Positions 53,003-61,512 of a stretch of DNA of 64,000 nucleotides are shown one piece after another. Where the stretch lies: contig JADJQX010000007.1 in the NCBI GenBank assembly GCA_016712525.1, positions 744,001 through 808,000 of the forward strand, written 5' to 3'. A program made the position numbers and the translations under genes. The DNA comes from Myxococcales bacterium (GTDB taxonomy: Bacteria > Myxococcota_A > Polyangia > Polyangiales > Polyangiaceae). Below the pieces are notes generated by a model. The model did no database searches. It was not told the DNA's origin and saw nothing but the letters and a program-made list of their open reading frames with translations. Every line of letters starts with the position of its first letter. Position 1 is the first letter of the stretch.

Positions 53003-53919
53003 ATGTCTACCCCTCGACGCATCGCCCCCGGCACCACCTACCTCGTCACGCGCAGGACCACGCGCCGCCACTTCCTCATGAACCCCGACAAGCGGCGCGT
53101 CTTGCTCGCAGTCTACTGGTACGCCACCGCCCTGCTCGCGGCCGATTTGGCATCGAGATCCACGCGGTTCAGGTCCTCTCGAATCACATGCACGAGGTGC
53201 TCACCGACACCCGCGGCGAGCTCCCAAAATTTCTGTCTCAGCGAAATCGCCTCATGGCGAACGCGATCAAGGTGCTGCGCGGATGGCCGGAGGAGGTCTT
53301 CTCGCGCGAAGGTGCCAGCGTCGTAGCGCTCTACGGCGACGACGCCGTGCTGCAGAAGATCGGCTACACCCTCTCGAACGCGGTGGCCGCGGGCCTTGTC
53401 GCGCGGCCGGAGGATTGGCCCGGTGTGACGCTCGCCGCGACCGACATCGGCACGCGGACCATCCGCGTCGAGCGGCCCGCGGTGTACTTCGACGCGGAAA
53501 ACAAGCGGTGGCCGGCGTCGGCGGAGATCGCGATCACGGTGCCGCGCTCGCTCGAAGCGAACGCGGGGCACGAGGGCGCGCGTGCACGAATCGTAGCGGC
53601 GGTGGAAGCGGCGGTCGACGAGGCGCGGCGCATCGCACGCAAGGCGGGAAAGTTCGTGCGCTCGCTGGAGTGGATTTTCGCGGTGCCGCACACGACGCGC
53701 GCATCGTCGTTCGAGAAAGACGGGGCGCGGAACCCGTCGTTCGCGGCGGGCGGAAACGTGGAAATGGCGACCATGGCGGCGAAGGTGCGGGCCGCGTTCT
53801 TGGGGGCGTATCGCGAGGCGTTTCGCGCGCTACGGAGCGGTGTGCGAGACGTGTTCTTTCCGTTGGGGACGTGGCGCTTGGCTCAAGAGGTCGGGGTCAA
53901 TGTATTTTCAACGACTTAG
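53003..53919 (+). pseudogene. frameshifted HUH/Y1 (REP-associated, RAYT-like) transposase
   Basis: ATG 53003 opens a frame with STPRRIAPGTTYLVTRRTTR and RRHFLMNPDKRRVLLAVYWY, typical of the REP-associated tyrosine transposase group. Near 53142-53146 the coding frame shifts by one base, and the continuation (FGIEIHAVQVLSNHMHEVL) holds the HUH-type His-Met-His. KIGYTLSNAVAAGLVARPED with the candidate catalytic Tyr follows, then a C-terminal extension of about 180 residues ending at 53919. The joined product would be about 305 residues. The frameshift makes it a probable pseudogene unless it is a sequencing error. Flanking inverted repeat arrays support the assignment. Confidence 0.75.
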
Positions 53920-53955
53920 CGCCAACGTCGGTTGGATCTCCCGACGACGGGATCT

Positions 53956-54031
53956 CCCGACGTCGGTTGGATCTCCCGACGTCGGTTGGATCTCCCGACG
54001 TCGGTTGGATCTCCCGTCGTTGGTTAGATCT
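53956..54031. repeat. four tandem 19-base units
   Basis: Three identical units CCCGACGTCGGTTGGATCT (53956-54012) and a fourth with four changes (54013-54031) follow directly after the first array B unit. Each is the 3' half of the array B unit, so it expanded from it. CGACGTCG inside each unit is a palindrome. Confidence 0.9.
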
Positions 54032-54081
54032 CCCGTTCCGCCGCCGTATCGTCGGTGGGATCTCCCGCCGTCGGAGCTCCC

Positions 54082-54444
54082 GCCGCGCTCGCTCGAAGCG
54101 AACGCGGGGCACGAGGGCGCGCGCGCACGAATCGTAGCGGCGATGGAATCGGCGGTCGACGAGGCGCGGCGCATCGCGCGCAGGGCGGGAAGTTCGTGCG
54201 CTCGATGGAGTGGATTTTCGCGGTGCCGCACACGACGCGTGCGCGCTGTCGCGGTCCTTCGGGGTGCGCGTCGTTCGAGAAGGACGGGGCGCGGAACCCG
54301 TCGTTCGCCGCGGGCGGCAACGTGGAGATGGCGACGATGACGGCGAAGGTGCGGGCCGCGTTCTTGGGGGCGTGTCGCGAGGCGCTTCGCGCGCTACGGA
54401 GCGGTGTGCGGGACGTGTTCTTTCCGCTGGGGACGTGGCGATAA
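54082..54444 (+). pseudogene. partial second copy of the transposase 3' end
   Basis: Sequence from GCCGCGCTCGCTCGAAGCG onward repeats 53541-53905 of the transposase gene at high identity. It lacks the catalytic part. Compared with the first copy it has a one-base deletion near 54190 (GGGAAG against GGGAAAG), an insertion of roughly 25 bases near 54241-54267, and an early stop (TGGCGATAA at 54436-54444). A third, shorter fragment of the same region can be seen near 54726-54763. These copies are remnants of local duplication and not functional genes. Confidence 0.75.
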
Positions 54445-54820
54445 GCTCGCGAGGTCGGCGTCGATGTGTTTTCAACGACTTGGCGCCAACGTCGGTCGGA
54501 TCTCCCCGCACAACGACTTAGCGCCAACGTCGGTCGGATCTCCCCGCACACAACGACTTAGCGCCAACGTCGGTCGGATCTCCCCGCATATCTCCCCACC
54601 GCTGGGGACGTGGCGACAAGCCCGCGAGGTCGGCGTCGATGTGTTTTCAACGACTTAGCGCCAACGTCGGTCGGATCTCACCCCGCGGATCTCACCCCTC
54701 GGGGAGATCGCACCCCCTCGGGGAGATCGCGGTCACGGTGCCACGCTCGCACGAGGCGAACGTCGGTCGGATCTCGCCTCGGCGCGAGGGTCGAACCCGA
54801 CGCGCCTCCGCCCTAACCGA

Positions 54821-55843
54821 CTACTCTTTCCAGAAGAATTTCCAGGGGTTGTGCTTGAGATCGCGGACCATCTCCTGCACGTCGTCGTAAATGGCCTCGT
54901 CCATGACCAGCGAGCCCACGGTGCCCTCGCCCTTCTTGATGTGCGTGACGATCGCCTGCGCGTCGGCGGCCGTCGCGTTCGCGCGCGTCGCGAGCTGAGC
55001 GACCTCGTCGAGGGTCTTCTTGAGCTTCGCCTGCTCCTCGGGGCTGCCGACCGTGGCCGACACGCGGTTGATGTTGGCCATCGCCTCTTTCGCGTCCTTG
55101 AGGAGGGGGCCCGAGTCGCGCTGGAGGTCCTGCGAGATGCGATCGATGTTGTCGATCGTGCGCATGATCTTCGGGTTGTCGACGTAGCGCACCTTCACGT
55201 CGTGGGTGAGCTGGTTCGCCTCGGCCGAGAGGGCCTCGAGGTTCGCGACGGTACGGTTGATGCGCTCGCGGTTGTCCGTGAGCACGCCGTTCAGGTTCTT
55301 GAGGAGGCCGGCCGTGTTGGTCGCGATGTCGCTGATGAGCTCCCGGTTGTTCCGGATGCCGTTCATCGTCGTGTCGAGCAGCTCGTAGGCCTTGGCGAGG
55401 AAGAGGTCGAGACGCGGCGGGTCGATGCCCTTCACGATCGCGTTCTCTTGAATGACCGGCTTCTGCGGGCTGCCAGGCTCGACGGCCATGAACTGCTCGC
55501 CGAGCACACCCTGGGTCGTCACGTAGAAGTCGGCGTCCTCGTGGATGGCCTCTTGCACGCGCTTCTCGATGGCGACCTTCGCGCGGACCAGCGTGCGGCG
55601 GTTCGTCTTCGGATCGACCTGGCCGCCCATGAACTTGAGCTCTTCGACCTTCCCGACCTTCACGCCAGCGACGCGCACCGGCGCGCCGGCCTGCATTCCG
55701 CCGGGGTTATCGAAGTCGACGTAGATCGTGTAGGTCTTCTCGAACGACAGCCCGCCCATGATGAGGACGAAGGCCGACAAGATGGCCAACGACACCAGGA
55801 TGAGGATGCCGACCTTGACCTCGATGGAGCGCTCTTTTGCCAT
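54821..55843 (-). CDS. MCE-domain lipid transport protein (MlaD-like)
   Basis: A 340-residue protein with one N-terminal membrane anchor (VGILILVSLAILSAFVLIMG) and an MCE domain (YTIYVDFDNPGGMQAGAPVR, then VAGVKVGKVEEL), which forms hexameric lipid channels. A long coiled-coil-like helical tail follows at about 170-320. It should project from the inner membrane and shuttle phospholipids with the MlaE/MlaF-like components encoded upstream in the same direction. ATG 55843 begins the anchor. Confidence 0.9.
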   Translation of the reverse strand: MAKERSIEVKVGILILVSLAILSAFVLIMGGLSFEKTYTIYVDFDNPGGMQAGAPVRVAGVKVGKVEELKFMGGQVDPKTNRRTLVRAKVAIEKRVQEAIHEDADFYVTTQGVLGEQFMAVEPGSPQKPVIQENAIVKGIDPPRLDLFLAKAYELLDTTMNGIRNNRELISDIATNTAGLLKNLNGVLTDNRERINRTVANLEALSAEANQLTHDVKVRYVDNPKIMRTIDNIDRISQDLQRDSGPLLKDAKEAMANINRVSATVGSPEEQAKLKKTLDEVAQLATRANATAADAQAIVTHIKKGEGTVGSLVMDEAIYDDVQEMVRDLKHNPWKFFWKE

Positions 55844-55931
55844 GGGCGCCTAAGGTTATAGAGCAAGCGCCGCGGCCCGTGGGCCTGGTCTTCGCGGGAA
55901 AATGCAGGCATGACGCGCTGCGCTACCTTCG

Positions 55932-56699
55932 TCAGAGGAGCGACGGCACCCGCCGCATCACGTAGAGGTACCGGTCCTCGGCGTCGCGTGCGCTCGCGCC
56001 GTAGAGCACGCGCATGTCGTGGTCGGTGTAGACCTCGTGGAGCACGCCGCCACGGAAAAAGGCCCTCACGACCCACGCGGGCGTGATGCTCGGCACGTCC
56101 CCGAGGTCGCCCCGCTCGGCGAGCGCAGGCAGGTCGGCGAAGGTGCGCCCTTCAGGGAGGCCGCCGCGCAGACCTCGGAAGCTCGTGAAGCGGACGCGGA
56201 GCACGTCGTCCGCCCCTGGCTCGGGGGCGTACTCGCCGCGGAGGAGGGCGATCCGCGCGATCGCGCCACTCCGGCCATCGACGAGCGGGGTGACGTTGTA
56301 GAGCACGCCGCCTTCGAGCACGACCTGGTAGATCTCGTTGGCCCGCAGCGCCGGGTCGAAGCCGCGCTCGCCGCCGTGGTAGTCCATCGGGCCGAACACC
56401 TGCCGCCAGGCCCCCACGAGGAGCTCCTTTCGTGCGCCGAGCGGCATCTCGGGCGAGGCCTCGAGCAAGCGCGCGAGCACCACGGAGAGCTCGGTCTGGT
56501 GGATGGCTCCCGGATCGTCTCGGCCGCCGAACCGCGCGGCCAGTGACAGAAGGTCCGTTTTGGCGAGCGCGGCCGAGCGAGCGTCGGGGGCGCGTCGAGG
56601 AGAGCGCGCAGGTCGAGGGCCGTCGGACGACGAGGCAAACATCGCGAAGGGGAGGGAAGGGGCGCGTAGGTTCATCGGCGAAGGGAAAGCCGAGCCCAC
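55932..56699 (-). CDS. possible PAP/fibrillin-like lipid-associated protein
   Basis: A protein of up to 255 residues in the mla operon. The N-terminal 40 residues are low-complexity, and the true start may be a later ATG (for example 56675 or 56642). The core TDLLSLAARFGGRD, ARLLEASPEMPLGARKELLV and GAWRQVFGPMDYHGGERGFD recalls the layout of plastid lipid-associated (fibrillin) proteins, which bind lipid, followed by YQVVLEGGVLYNVTPL. No signal peptide is evident. The assignment is tentative, as no search was possible. Its place between an MlaF-like and the MCE gene argues for a lipid-related role. Confidence 0.5.
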   Translation of the reverse strand: MGSAFPSPMNLRAPSLPFAMFASSSDGPRPARSPRRAPDARSAALAKTDLLSLAARFGGRDDPGAIHQTELSVVLARLLEASPEMPLGARKELLVGAWRQVFGPMDYHGGERGFDPALRANEIYQVVLEGGVLYNVTPLVDGRSGAIARIALLRGEYAPEPGADDVLRVRFTSFRGLRGGLPEGRTFADLPALAERGDLGDVPSITPAWVVRAFFRGGVLHEVYTDHDMRVLYGASARDAEDRYLYVMRRVPSLL

Positions 56700-56812
56700 G
56701 GCCCGCGCTTGCCCAAGACACTCCGCGCCAAGCTCGGCCTTGGATGCACACCGGCCACACTCTTTTTTGAAGACAGCCTCAAGTCCTCGAAACTACGAGA
56801 AAATCGGGCCGC

Positions 56813-57604
56813 TCACATCTCCATCGGGCCTTCGGCGTGCCCTCGGATGAACTGGTGCACGACGCCGTCCTCGCAGGCCTGAAAGTCGGCCTGAGAGCCG
56901 AGCATGCGGACGTGGCCTTTGTAGAGCATCACGATCCGGTTCGCGATCGAGAAGATGGAGACGAGGTCGTGGCTGACGACGATGCTCGTCACTCCGAGAG
57001 TGTCGGACAGCTCGTAAATGAGCTTGTCGACGCGGCGCGCGCTCACCGGGTCGAGCGACGTCGTGGGCTCGTCGAAGAGCACGTAGCGCGGGTCGAGCGT
57101 GAGGGCGCGGGCGATCGCGACGCGCTTGCGCATGCCGTCGCCGAGCTCCGACGGGTACTTGTCGGCGAAGTCTTGCATGTGAACCTGATGAAGGAGCCGC
57201 TTGCCCTCGGAGAGGGCCTCCTTCTGGTTCATGTTCTTGTGCTTCCGCAGCGGCAGGGCGAGGTTCTCGACGCACGTCATGCTGTCGAACAGCGTCGAGT
57301 GCTGGAACACCATCGCGCACTTCTTGCGAACGGGGCCCATCTTCTCTTCGTCGAACTTGGAGATCTCTTCGCCGTCGAGCCAGATCTCGCCCGAGTCCGG
57401 GTAGAGGAGGCCCACGAGGTGCTTGATGAGCACGCTCTTGCCGACGCCCGAGGCGCCGATGATGAAGAAGACCTCGCCCTCCCGCACGTCGAACGAGACG
57501 CCGTTCAAGACCGTCTTCGGGCCGAACGACTTCTTGATGTTCATGAACTGGATGCCGCTCTTCTGCGGCACGACGGGCGGGAACGTTCGTACGGGCTGCT
57601 GCAT
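56813..57604 (-). CDS. MlaF-like ABC transporter ATPase (second copy)
   Basis: A 263-residue ABC ATPase with Walker A GASGVGKSVLIKHLVG, Q-loop VFQHSTLFDSMT, Walker B YVLFDEPTTSLDPVSA and H-loop VVSHDL. The signature reads ELGDGMRKRVAIARAL where the family usually has LSGGM, so two signature positions are changed. It energises the lipid permeases encoded just upstream; ATG 57604 is two bases after the stop of one MlaE-like gene. A second ATPase with a standard signature is encoded at 60760. Confidence 0.88.
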   Translation of the reverse strand: MQQPVRTFPPVVPQKSGIQFMNIKKSFGPKTVLNGVSFDVREGEVFFIIGASGVGKSVLIKHLVGLLYPDSGEIWLDGEEISKFDEEKMGPVRKKCAMVFQHSTLFDSMTCVENLALPLRKHKNMNQKEALSEGKRLLHQVHMQDFADKYPSELGDGMRKRVAIARALTLDPRYVLFDEPTTSLDPVSARRVDKLIYELSDTLGVTSIVVSHDLVSIFSIANRIVMLYKGHVRMLGSQADFQACEDGVVHQFIRGHAEGPMEM

Positions 57605-57606
57605 GG

Positions 57607-58449
57607 TCACCCCGGGAAGATGATGAAGCCCGCGGCGGAGATGAAGAAGTTCAGCATGATGATCGCGAGCGACGTGTTCACGACCGCGCGGGTCGTGGCC
57701 CAGCCGACGCCCTCGGAGCCGCCGAAGGTCGAGAGGCCGCAGTAGCCGCTCACGACCGGGATCGCCGCGCCGTACGCGATGCACTTGGCGATGCCGATCG
57801 AAAGATCTCCGAAGTCGACCAGGCTCGCGTTGAAGAAGGTCCGGAAGGGGACGTCGAAGGCGACGAACGCGGTGACCGCGCCCGAGCAGAACGCCACCGT
57901 GCCCGACCACACGATGAGCGTGATCGTCATGACCATGCTCGCCTTGAAGCGGGGCACGATGAGAAAGTCGATGGGATCGGCCGCGCACATGCGGAGCGCG
58001 TCGATCTGCTCGGTGACGACCATGCTCCCGATCTCGGCCGCGATGCCCGCGCCGACGCGCGTCGCGAGCATGAGGGCGCCGATCGAGGCCGCGAGATCAC
58101 GCACCAGCAGCTCGAGGTAGGTGGCGCCCAGCAGGGTGAAATCGGGCACTACGCGCCGCGCCTGGAGCCCCGACTGGTACACGAGGATCATGCCGATGAA
58201 GCCCATCGTGCACGTCAGGAAGAACACGGATTTGTTGCCGATTTCGTACATCTGCTGCGCGGTCACGCCCGGCTCTTTTTTGCCGCGTGCCGTGTAGTAG
58301 AGCGTGCGTACGAACACCGAGTACATGTCGCGGGCGCCGAGGTAGAGGTCGATGCCGGCCGCGCCGAGCGTCGCCAAGAAGCCCTCCGGCGGACGCTCGT
58401 CCTCGGGGGTCGTCTCCTCCTCGTGCCTGTCGCTCGTTCCTGCCGCCAT
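57607..58449 (-). CDS. MlaE-like lipid ABC permease 2
   Basis: A 280-residue permease with five or six membrane segments and the MlaE signature VRDLAASIGALMLATRVGAG, then IAAEIGSMVVTEQIDALRMC. The family moves phospholipids through the inner membrane with MlaF and MCE proteins. It starts with ATG 58449, about nine bases after the permease 1 stop. An N-terminal acidic tail (DRHEEETTPEDERP) precedes the first segment. Confidence 0.9.
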   Translation of the reverse strand: MAAGTSDRHEEETTPEDERPPEGFLATLGAAGIDLYLGARDMYSVFVRTLYYTARGKKEPGVTAQQMYEIGNKSVFFLTCTMGFIGMILVYQSGLQARRVVPDFTLLGATYLELLVRDLAASIGALMLATRVGAGIAAEIGSMVVTEQIDALRMCAADPIDFLIVPRFKASMVMTITLIVWSGTVAFCSGAVTAFVAFDVPFRTFFNASLVDFGDLSIGIAKCIAYGAAIPVVSGYCGLSTFGGSEGVGWATTRAVVNTSLAIIMLNFFISAAGFIIFPG

Positions 58450-58457
58450 GATCGCCT

Positions 58458-59261
58458 TCAGCCGAGGAGGAAGCTCACGACGTAGTCGAGGAGGAAGATG
58501 CCCGCGGCGCTCGCGACCACCGTGGCGTTGACGCTGCGGCCGACGCCCGGCGCCCCGCCCGTGGTGGCGACGCCGAAGTGGCAGCTCGAGAGGCCGATGA
58601 CGAAGCCGAAGACGACGCTCTTGAAGAGGCCGTTCGCCACGTCGCCGAAGCCGAGGAGGCCCGCGGTGAGCCCGTTGTAGAAGGTGCGCGGCTCGACCGC
58701 GAGGAGGCCCTTGCCCGTGTACGCCGCGCCGAAGAGGGCGAGCGAGTCGGCGAAGAGGGTCATCATGAAGAGCGTCAGCACGATCGAGACGAAGCGCGGC
58801 GCGATGAGGAACGCGATGGGATCGATCGCGAGCACGCGGAGGGCGTCGAACTGCTCGGTGACGACCATGGTGCCGAGCTCGGCGGTGTTGTTCGCCCCGA
58901 CGCGGCCCGAGATCATGAGCGCCGTGAGCAGCGGGGCGATCTCGCGCAGCGTGCCGAAGCCCGCGCCCCACCCGACGAGCCCCTCGGCGCCGTAGCGCTT
59001 CACGATGGGGGCCGCCTGGACGACCATGATGGCGCCCGTGAAGAGCGCCGTCACCACCACGATGGGCAGCGACTTGACGGCCATCTTGTAGAGGTTCTTC
59101 CAGAGCTCGGAGCCGTCCACGCGGCCCGTGAGCACACGCGAGCCGACCTTCGCGAGGAGGATGCCCATGCCCCCGACCGTGGACGCGATCGAGAAGAAGG
59201 CCGTCCCCATCGCGTGGAGGGCGCCCTCGTTCGGCTCGTTCGCGTCGGCTCCTTGCGCCAT
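58458..59261 (-). CDS. MlaE-like lipid ABC permease 1
   Basis: A 267-residue permease with the MlaE signature TALMISGRVGANNTAELGTM followed by VVTEQFDALRVLAIDPIAF. It is paralogous to the next gene, so the locus encodes two different permease subunits, perhaps forming a heterodimer. ATG 59261 follows a gap from the small membrane gene upstream. No ATPase lies between the two permeases. Confidence 0.9.
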   Translation of the reverse strand: MAQGADANEPNEGALHAMGTAFFSIASTVGGMGILLAKVGSRVLTGRVDGSELWKNLYKMAVKSLPIVVVTALFTGAIMVVQAAPIVKRYGAEGLVGWGAGFGTLREIAPLLTALMISGRVGANNTAELGTMVVTEQFDALRVLAIDPIAFLIAPRFVSIVLTLFMMTLFADSLALFGAAYTGKGLLAVEPRTFYNGLTAGLLGFGDVANGLFKSVVFGFVIGLSSCHFGVATTGGAPGVGRSVNATVVASAAGIFLLDYVVSFLLG

Positions 59262-59339
59262 GCGTGCGACGCTACCACGGCCCAGGCGCGGCGAAACGGG
59301 GGAATCTTGGGGCGCGGGCCCGCCGTCACCCGTTCGGCG

Positions 59340-59645
59340 TCAGGGGGCCCCGCCGTCCGGGGCGAGGAAAAACTCGAGCGTCCCGAAGAGGAGCCCGTGG
59401 GTGACGACGACCGCCAACGCGGCGCCGAGACCGAGACCGAGCCCCTTCAGCGAGCGACGCGTCAGGACGAAGTGCATCACGAGGGCGAAGATGCTCAGAA
59501 AAACCAGGGCGATCGTGCGTGTCGTCGGCGGCCACGCCCGGGCGAGCTGCTCCGGCGTGAGGCGCTTCTCGTCGCGGAGGACGATGAAGAAGACGGCCCA
59601 CGTCGTGAACGCGAACGACAGGACGAGCTCCAGCACCTCGGGCAC
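59340..59645 (-). CDS. small membrane protein of unknown function
   Basis: A 101-residue protein with about three hydrophobic segments (LELVLSFAFTTWAVFFIVL, IALVFLSIFALVMHFVL, LGAALAVVVTHGLLFGTLEF). GTG at 59645 is chosen because the longer reading adds an Arg/Pro-rich extension overlapping the divergent gene. It lies 78 bases upstream of permease 1 and may belong to the mla operon. No family recognised. Confidence 0.55.
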   Translation of the reverse strand: MPEVLELVLSFAFTTWAVFFIVLRDEKRLTPEQLARAWPPTTRTIALVFLSIFALVMHFVLTRRSLKGLGLGLGAALAVVVTHGLLFGTLEFFLAPDGGAP

Positions 59646-59718
59646 CGTCCTGGTGTAGCATGAGTCGGGAAAGCGAGGCGAACGTGGGTGTGGGCTCGCA
59701 CATCGGGACGAAGGGGCC

Positions 59719-60753
59719 ATGATCGGCGCGGGGGCGCGCCTCGGCCTCTCGGCGCTCGACGTCGTGCGGACCTTCGGCCTCCGCGTGCTCGGTCGGGCCG
59801 CCGCCCCGATCTACGCGACGTCGCGTGCCCGCCTCGTGACGTTTGCGCTGATGGGCCTCGTGACGTCGTTCGTGCTCGCCGTGGTCGCGCCGGCGTGGTC
59901 CATCGCGGTGGGCACGCTCGGGCTCGGCGTGCTCCACGTGATCTCCGACGTGCGGTACCTCGTCGTGCGGCGCGGGCTCGCGCGGCGCGCCTCGGTCTAC
60001 GTCGCGGTCGCGGCGGCCACGTTGGCCACGGCCCTCGGGTACGGGCTCCGCGGCGCGCTCGCCGGTGCGCTGCTCGCGGTCCCCTTCGCGCGGGCGAGCC
60101 TCGGGAGGCGCCTCGGCGTCCTCGGCGTGGGGGCCGCGCTCGTCGCGGTCGCGTACGTCACGCGGTCGCGCGTCGACTACGTGTACCTGCACGGGCACAA
60201 CGTCGTGGGGCTCGTCGTGCTCGCGCTGCTCGCGCGGGGGCAGGGCAGGGGCCGCGAGGGCATGGCGCTCCTCGCGCTCTACCTCGGGCTCTCGGCGCTT
60301 TTGATCCTGCCTTCCGCGACGTGGCTCGTCGTCTCGGCGGGGGGCATCGCGCGCGCGCCCGCGGCCCTCCCGTTCGGCGATCTCGTGATGCAGCTCGCGC
60401 CCCCCGAGCTCTATGGCGTGGGCCTCGGGCTCGTGCCGTTCTTCGCGTTCGCGCAGTCGTTCCACTACGTCGTGTGGCTCCGCCTCGTGCCCGAGGTCGA
60501 TCGCGACGTGCCTCGCCCACGGAGCTTCCGGCAGTCGGGCCGCGCGCTCTTCCGCGACCTCGGCCCGTGGGTGCTCGCGGCGTTCGCCGTGGGGGCGCTG
60601 GTCTTCGTCGTGTGGGGCTTCGTCGACGTGGTGTCGGCGCGCCTCGCGTACCTGCGCTCGGCCCTCTTCCACGGGTACGTCGAGCTCGTCGTGCTCGCGC
60701 TCTACGCCTGCGAAGGAAGGGAAATGGGCGAGGCCGCGCGCGTGGACGGGTGA
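59719..60753 (+). CDS. polytopic membrane protein with conserved-looking histidines
   Basis: A 344-residue protein with about eight to nine membrane segments. Histidines sit in or beside segments: LGVLHVISDVRYLVV, YLHGHNVVGLVVLAL, AQSFHYVVWLRLVPE and LFHGYVELVVLALYA. The pattern loosely recalls the Brp/Blh carotenoid oxygenase group or other di-iron membrane enzymes, but this is only a resemblance. It is divergent from the small membrane gene and convergent with the ATPase at 60760, so it is not part of the mla operon. Confidence 0.65.
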   Translation: MIGAGARLGLSALDVVRTFGLRVLGRAAAPIYATSRARLVTFALMGLVTSFVLAVVAPAWSIAVGTLGLGVLHVISDVRYLVVRRGLARRASVYVAVAAATLATALGYGLRGALAGALLAVPFARASLGRRLGVLGVGAALVAVAYVTRSRVDYVYLHGHNVVGLVVLALLARGQGRGREGMALLALYLGLSALLILPSATWLVVSAGGIARAPAALPFGDLVMQLAPPELYGVGLGLVPFFAFAQSFHYVVWLRLVPEVDRDVPRPRSFRQSGRALFRDLGPWVLAAFAVGALVFVVWGFVDVVSARLAYLRSALFHGYVELVVLALYACEGREMGEAARVDG

Positions 60754-60759
60754 GCTCCC

Positions 60760-61512
60760 TCAGAGCGGGCCTTCGGTGAGGCCGTGGACGAACTGCTTCA
60801 CGCGGGGCTCTTGGCTCTCCTGCGCCTCCTTCGTCGTGCCGTCGAAGATGAGGTCGCCCTTGTACATCATGCCCACGCGGTCGGTGACCGTGAGCAGGCG
60901 GTCGAGGTCCGACGAGACCATGATCACCGTCGCGTTGCGCGCGCGCTGCTCCTCGCGCAAAAGCTCGAAGATCTTCTGCGACGTGACCGGATCGAGGCCC
61001 GCGGCGGGCTCGTCGTAGAGCACGATGGGCGCGTTCGTGATGGTGGCCCGCGCGACGCCGACGCGCTTCTTTTGGCCGCCCGAGAGGCCCCCGGGCATGC
61101 GCGTCCCGAACCCCGCGAGCGCCACGCACGAGAGCCGCTCCTCGACGCGCGAGCGGACCTCTTCTTCGGGGAGGGCGTAGAGCCGGCGCAGCGGGAACGC
61201 GATGTTCTCGTTCACCGTGAGGTGGTCGAAGAGGGCGTTGTTCTGGAAGAGCATCCCGAACTTGAGGCGGAGGGCCTGGAGCTCCAGGTCGGGCAACGTG
61301 GTCACGTCTTTTCCGTCGACGACGATGCTCCCCGACTCGGGCTTCACGAGCCCCGTGATGAGCTTGAGCAGCACGCTCTTGCCGGCCGCGCCCGGGCCGA
61401 TGAGCCCGTAGAGGCACCCCTCGGGGACCTCCAGGCTCAAGTTGCGCACGACGTGGGCGTGCGCGCCGGTCGCCGTGCGAAAGGTCTTGTTGACGTTCCG
61501 GATCGAGATCAC
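60760..61512 (-). CDS. MlaF-like ABC transporter ATPase (first copy)
   Basis: A 250-residue ABC ATPase: Walker A GPGAAGKSVLLKLITG, LSGGQKKRVGVARATI signature, Walker B IVLYDEPAAGLDPVTS and a following SSDLDR where a His is usual. GTG at 61512 overlaps the stop of the YscJ-like lipoprotein gene (GTGA). Similarity to the other ATPase at 56813 suggests it serves the same lipid transporter class, but it is separated from the permeases by a convergent gene. Confidence 0.85.
   Translation of the reverse strand: MISIRNVNKTFRTATGAHAHVVRNLSLEVPEGCLYGLIGPGAAGKSVLLKLITGLVKPESGSIVVDGKDVTTLPDLELQALRLKFGMLFQNNALFDHLTVNENIAFPLRRLYALPEEEVRSRVEERLSCVALAGFGTRMPGGLSGGQKKRVGVARATITNAPIVLYDEPAAGLDPVTSQKIFELLREEQRARNATVIMVSSDLDRLLTVTDRVGMMYKGDLIFDGTTKEAQESQEPRVKQFVHGLTEGPL

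Larger units (their letters stand above)
53910..54776. repeat. repeat array B, right of the transposase
   Basis: Five copies of a 31-base unit containing AACGACTTAGCGCCAACGTC (one has TTGG for TTAG) and continuing GGTCGGATCTC lie at 53910-53940, 54474-54504, 54512-54542, 54552-54582 and 54649-54679, with a partial copy at 54757-54776. Their core is in the opposite orientation to array A. Three are preceded by the same transposase-end sequence (GGGGACGTGGCG, then GAGGTCGG), showing repeated duplication. Apart from the partial transposase copy and the 19-base repeats, I see no gene in 53920-54820. Confidence 0.85.
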
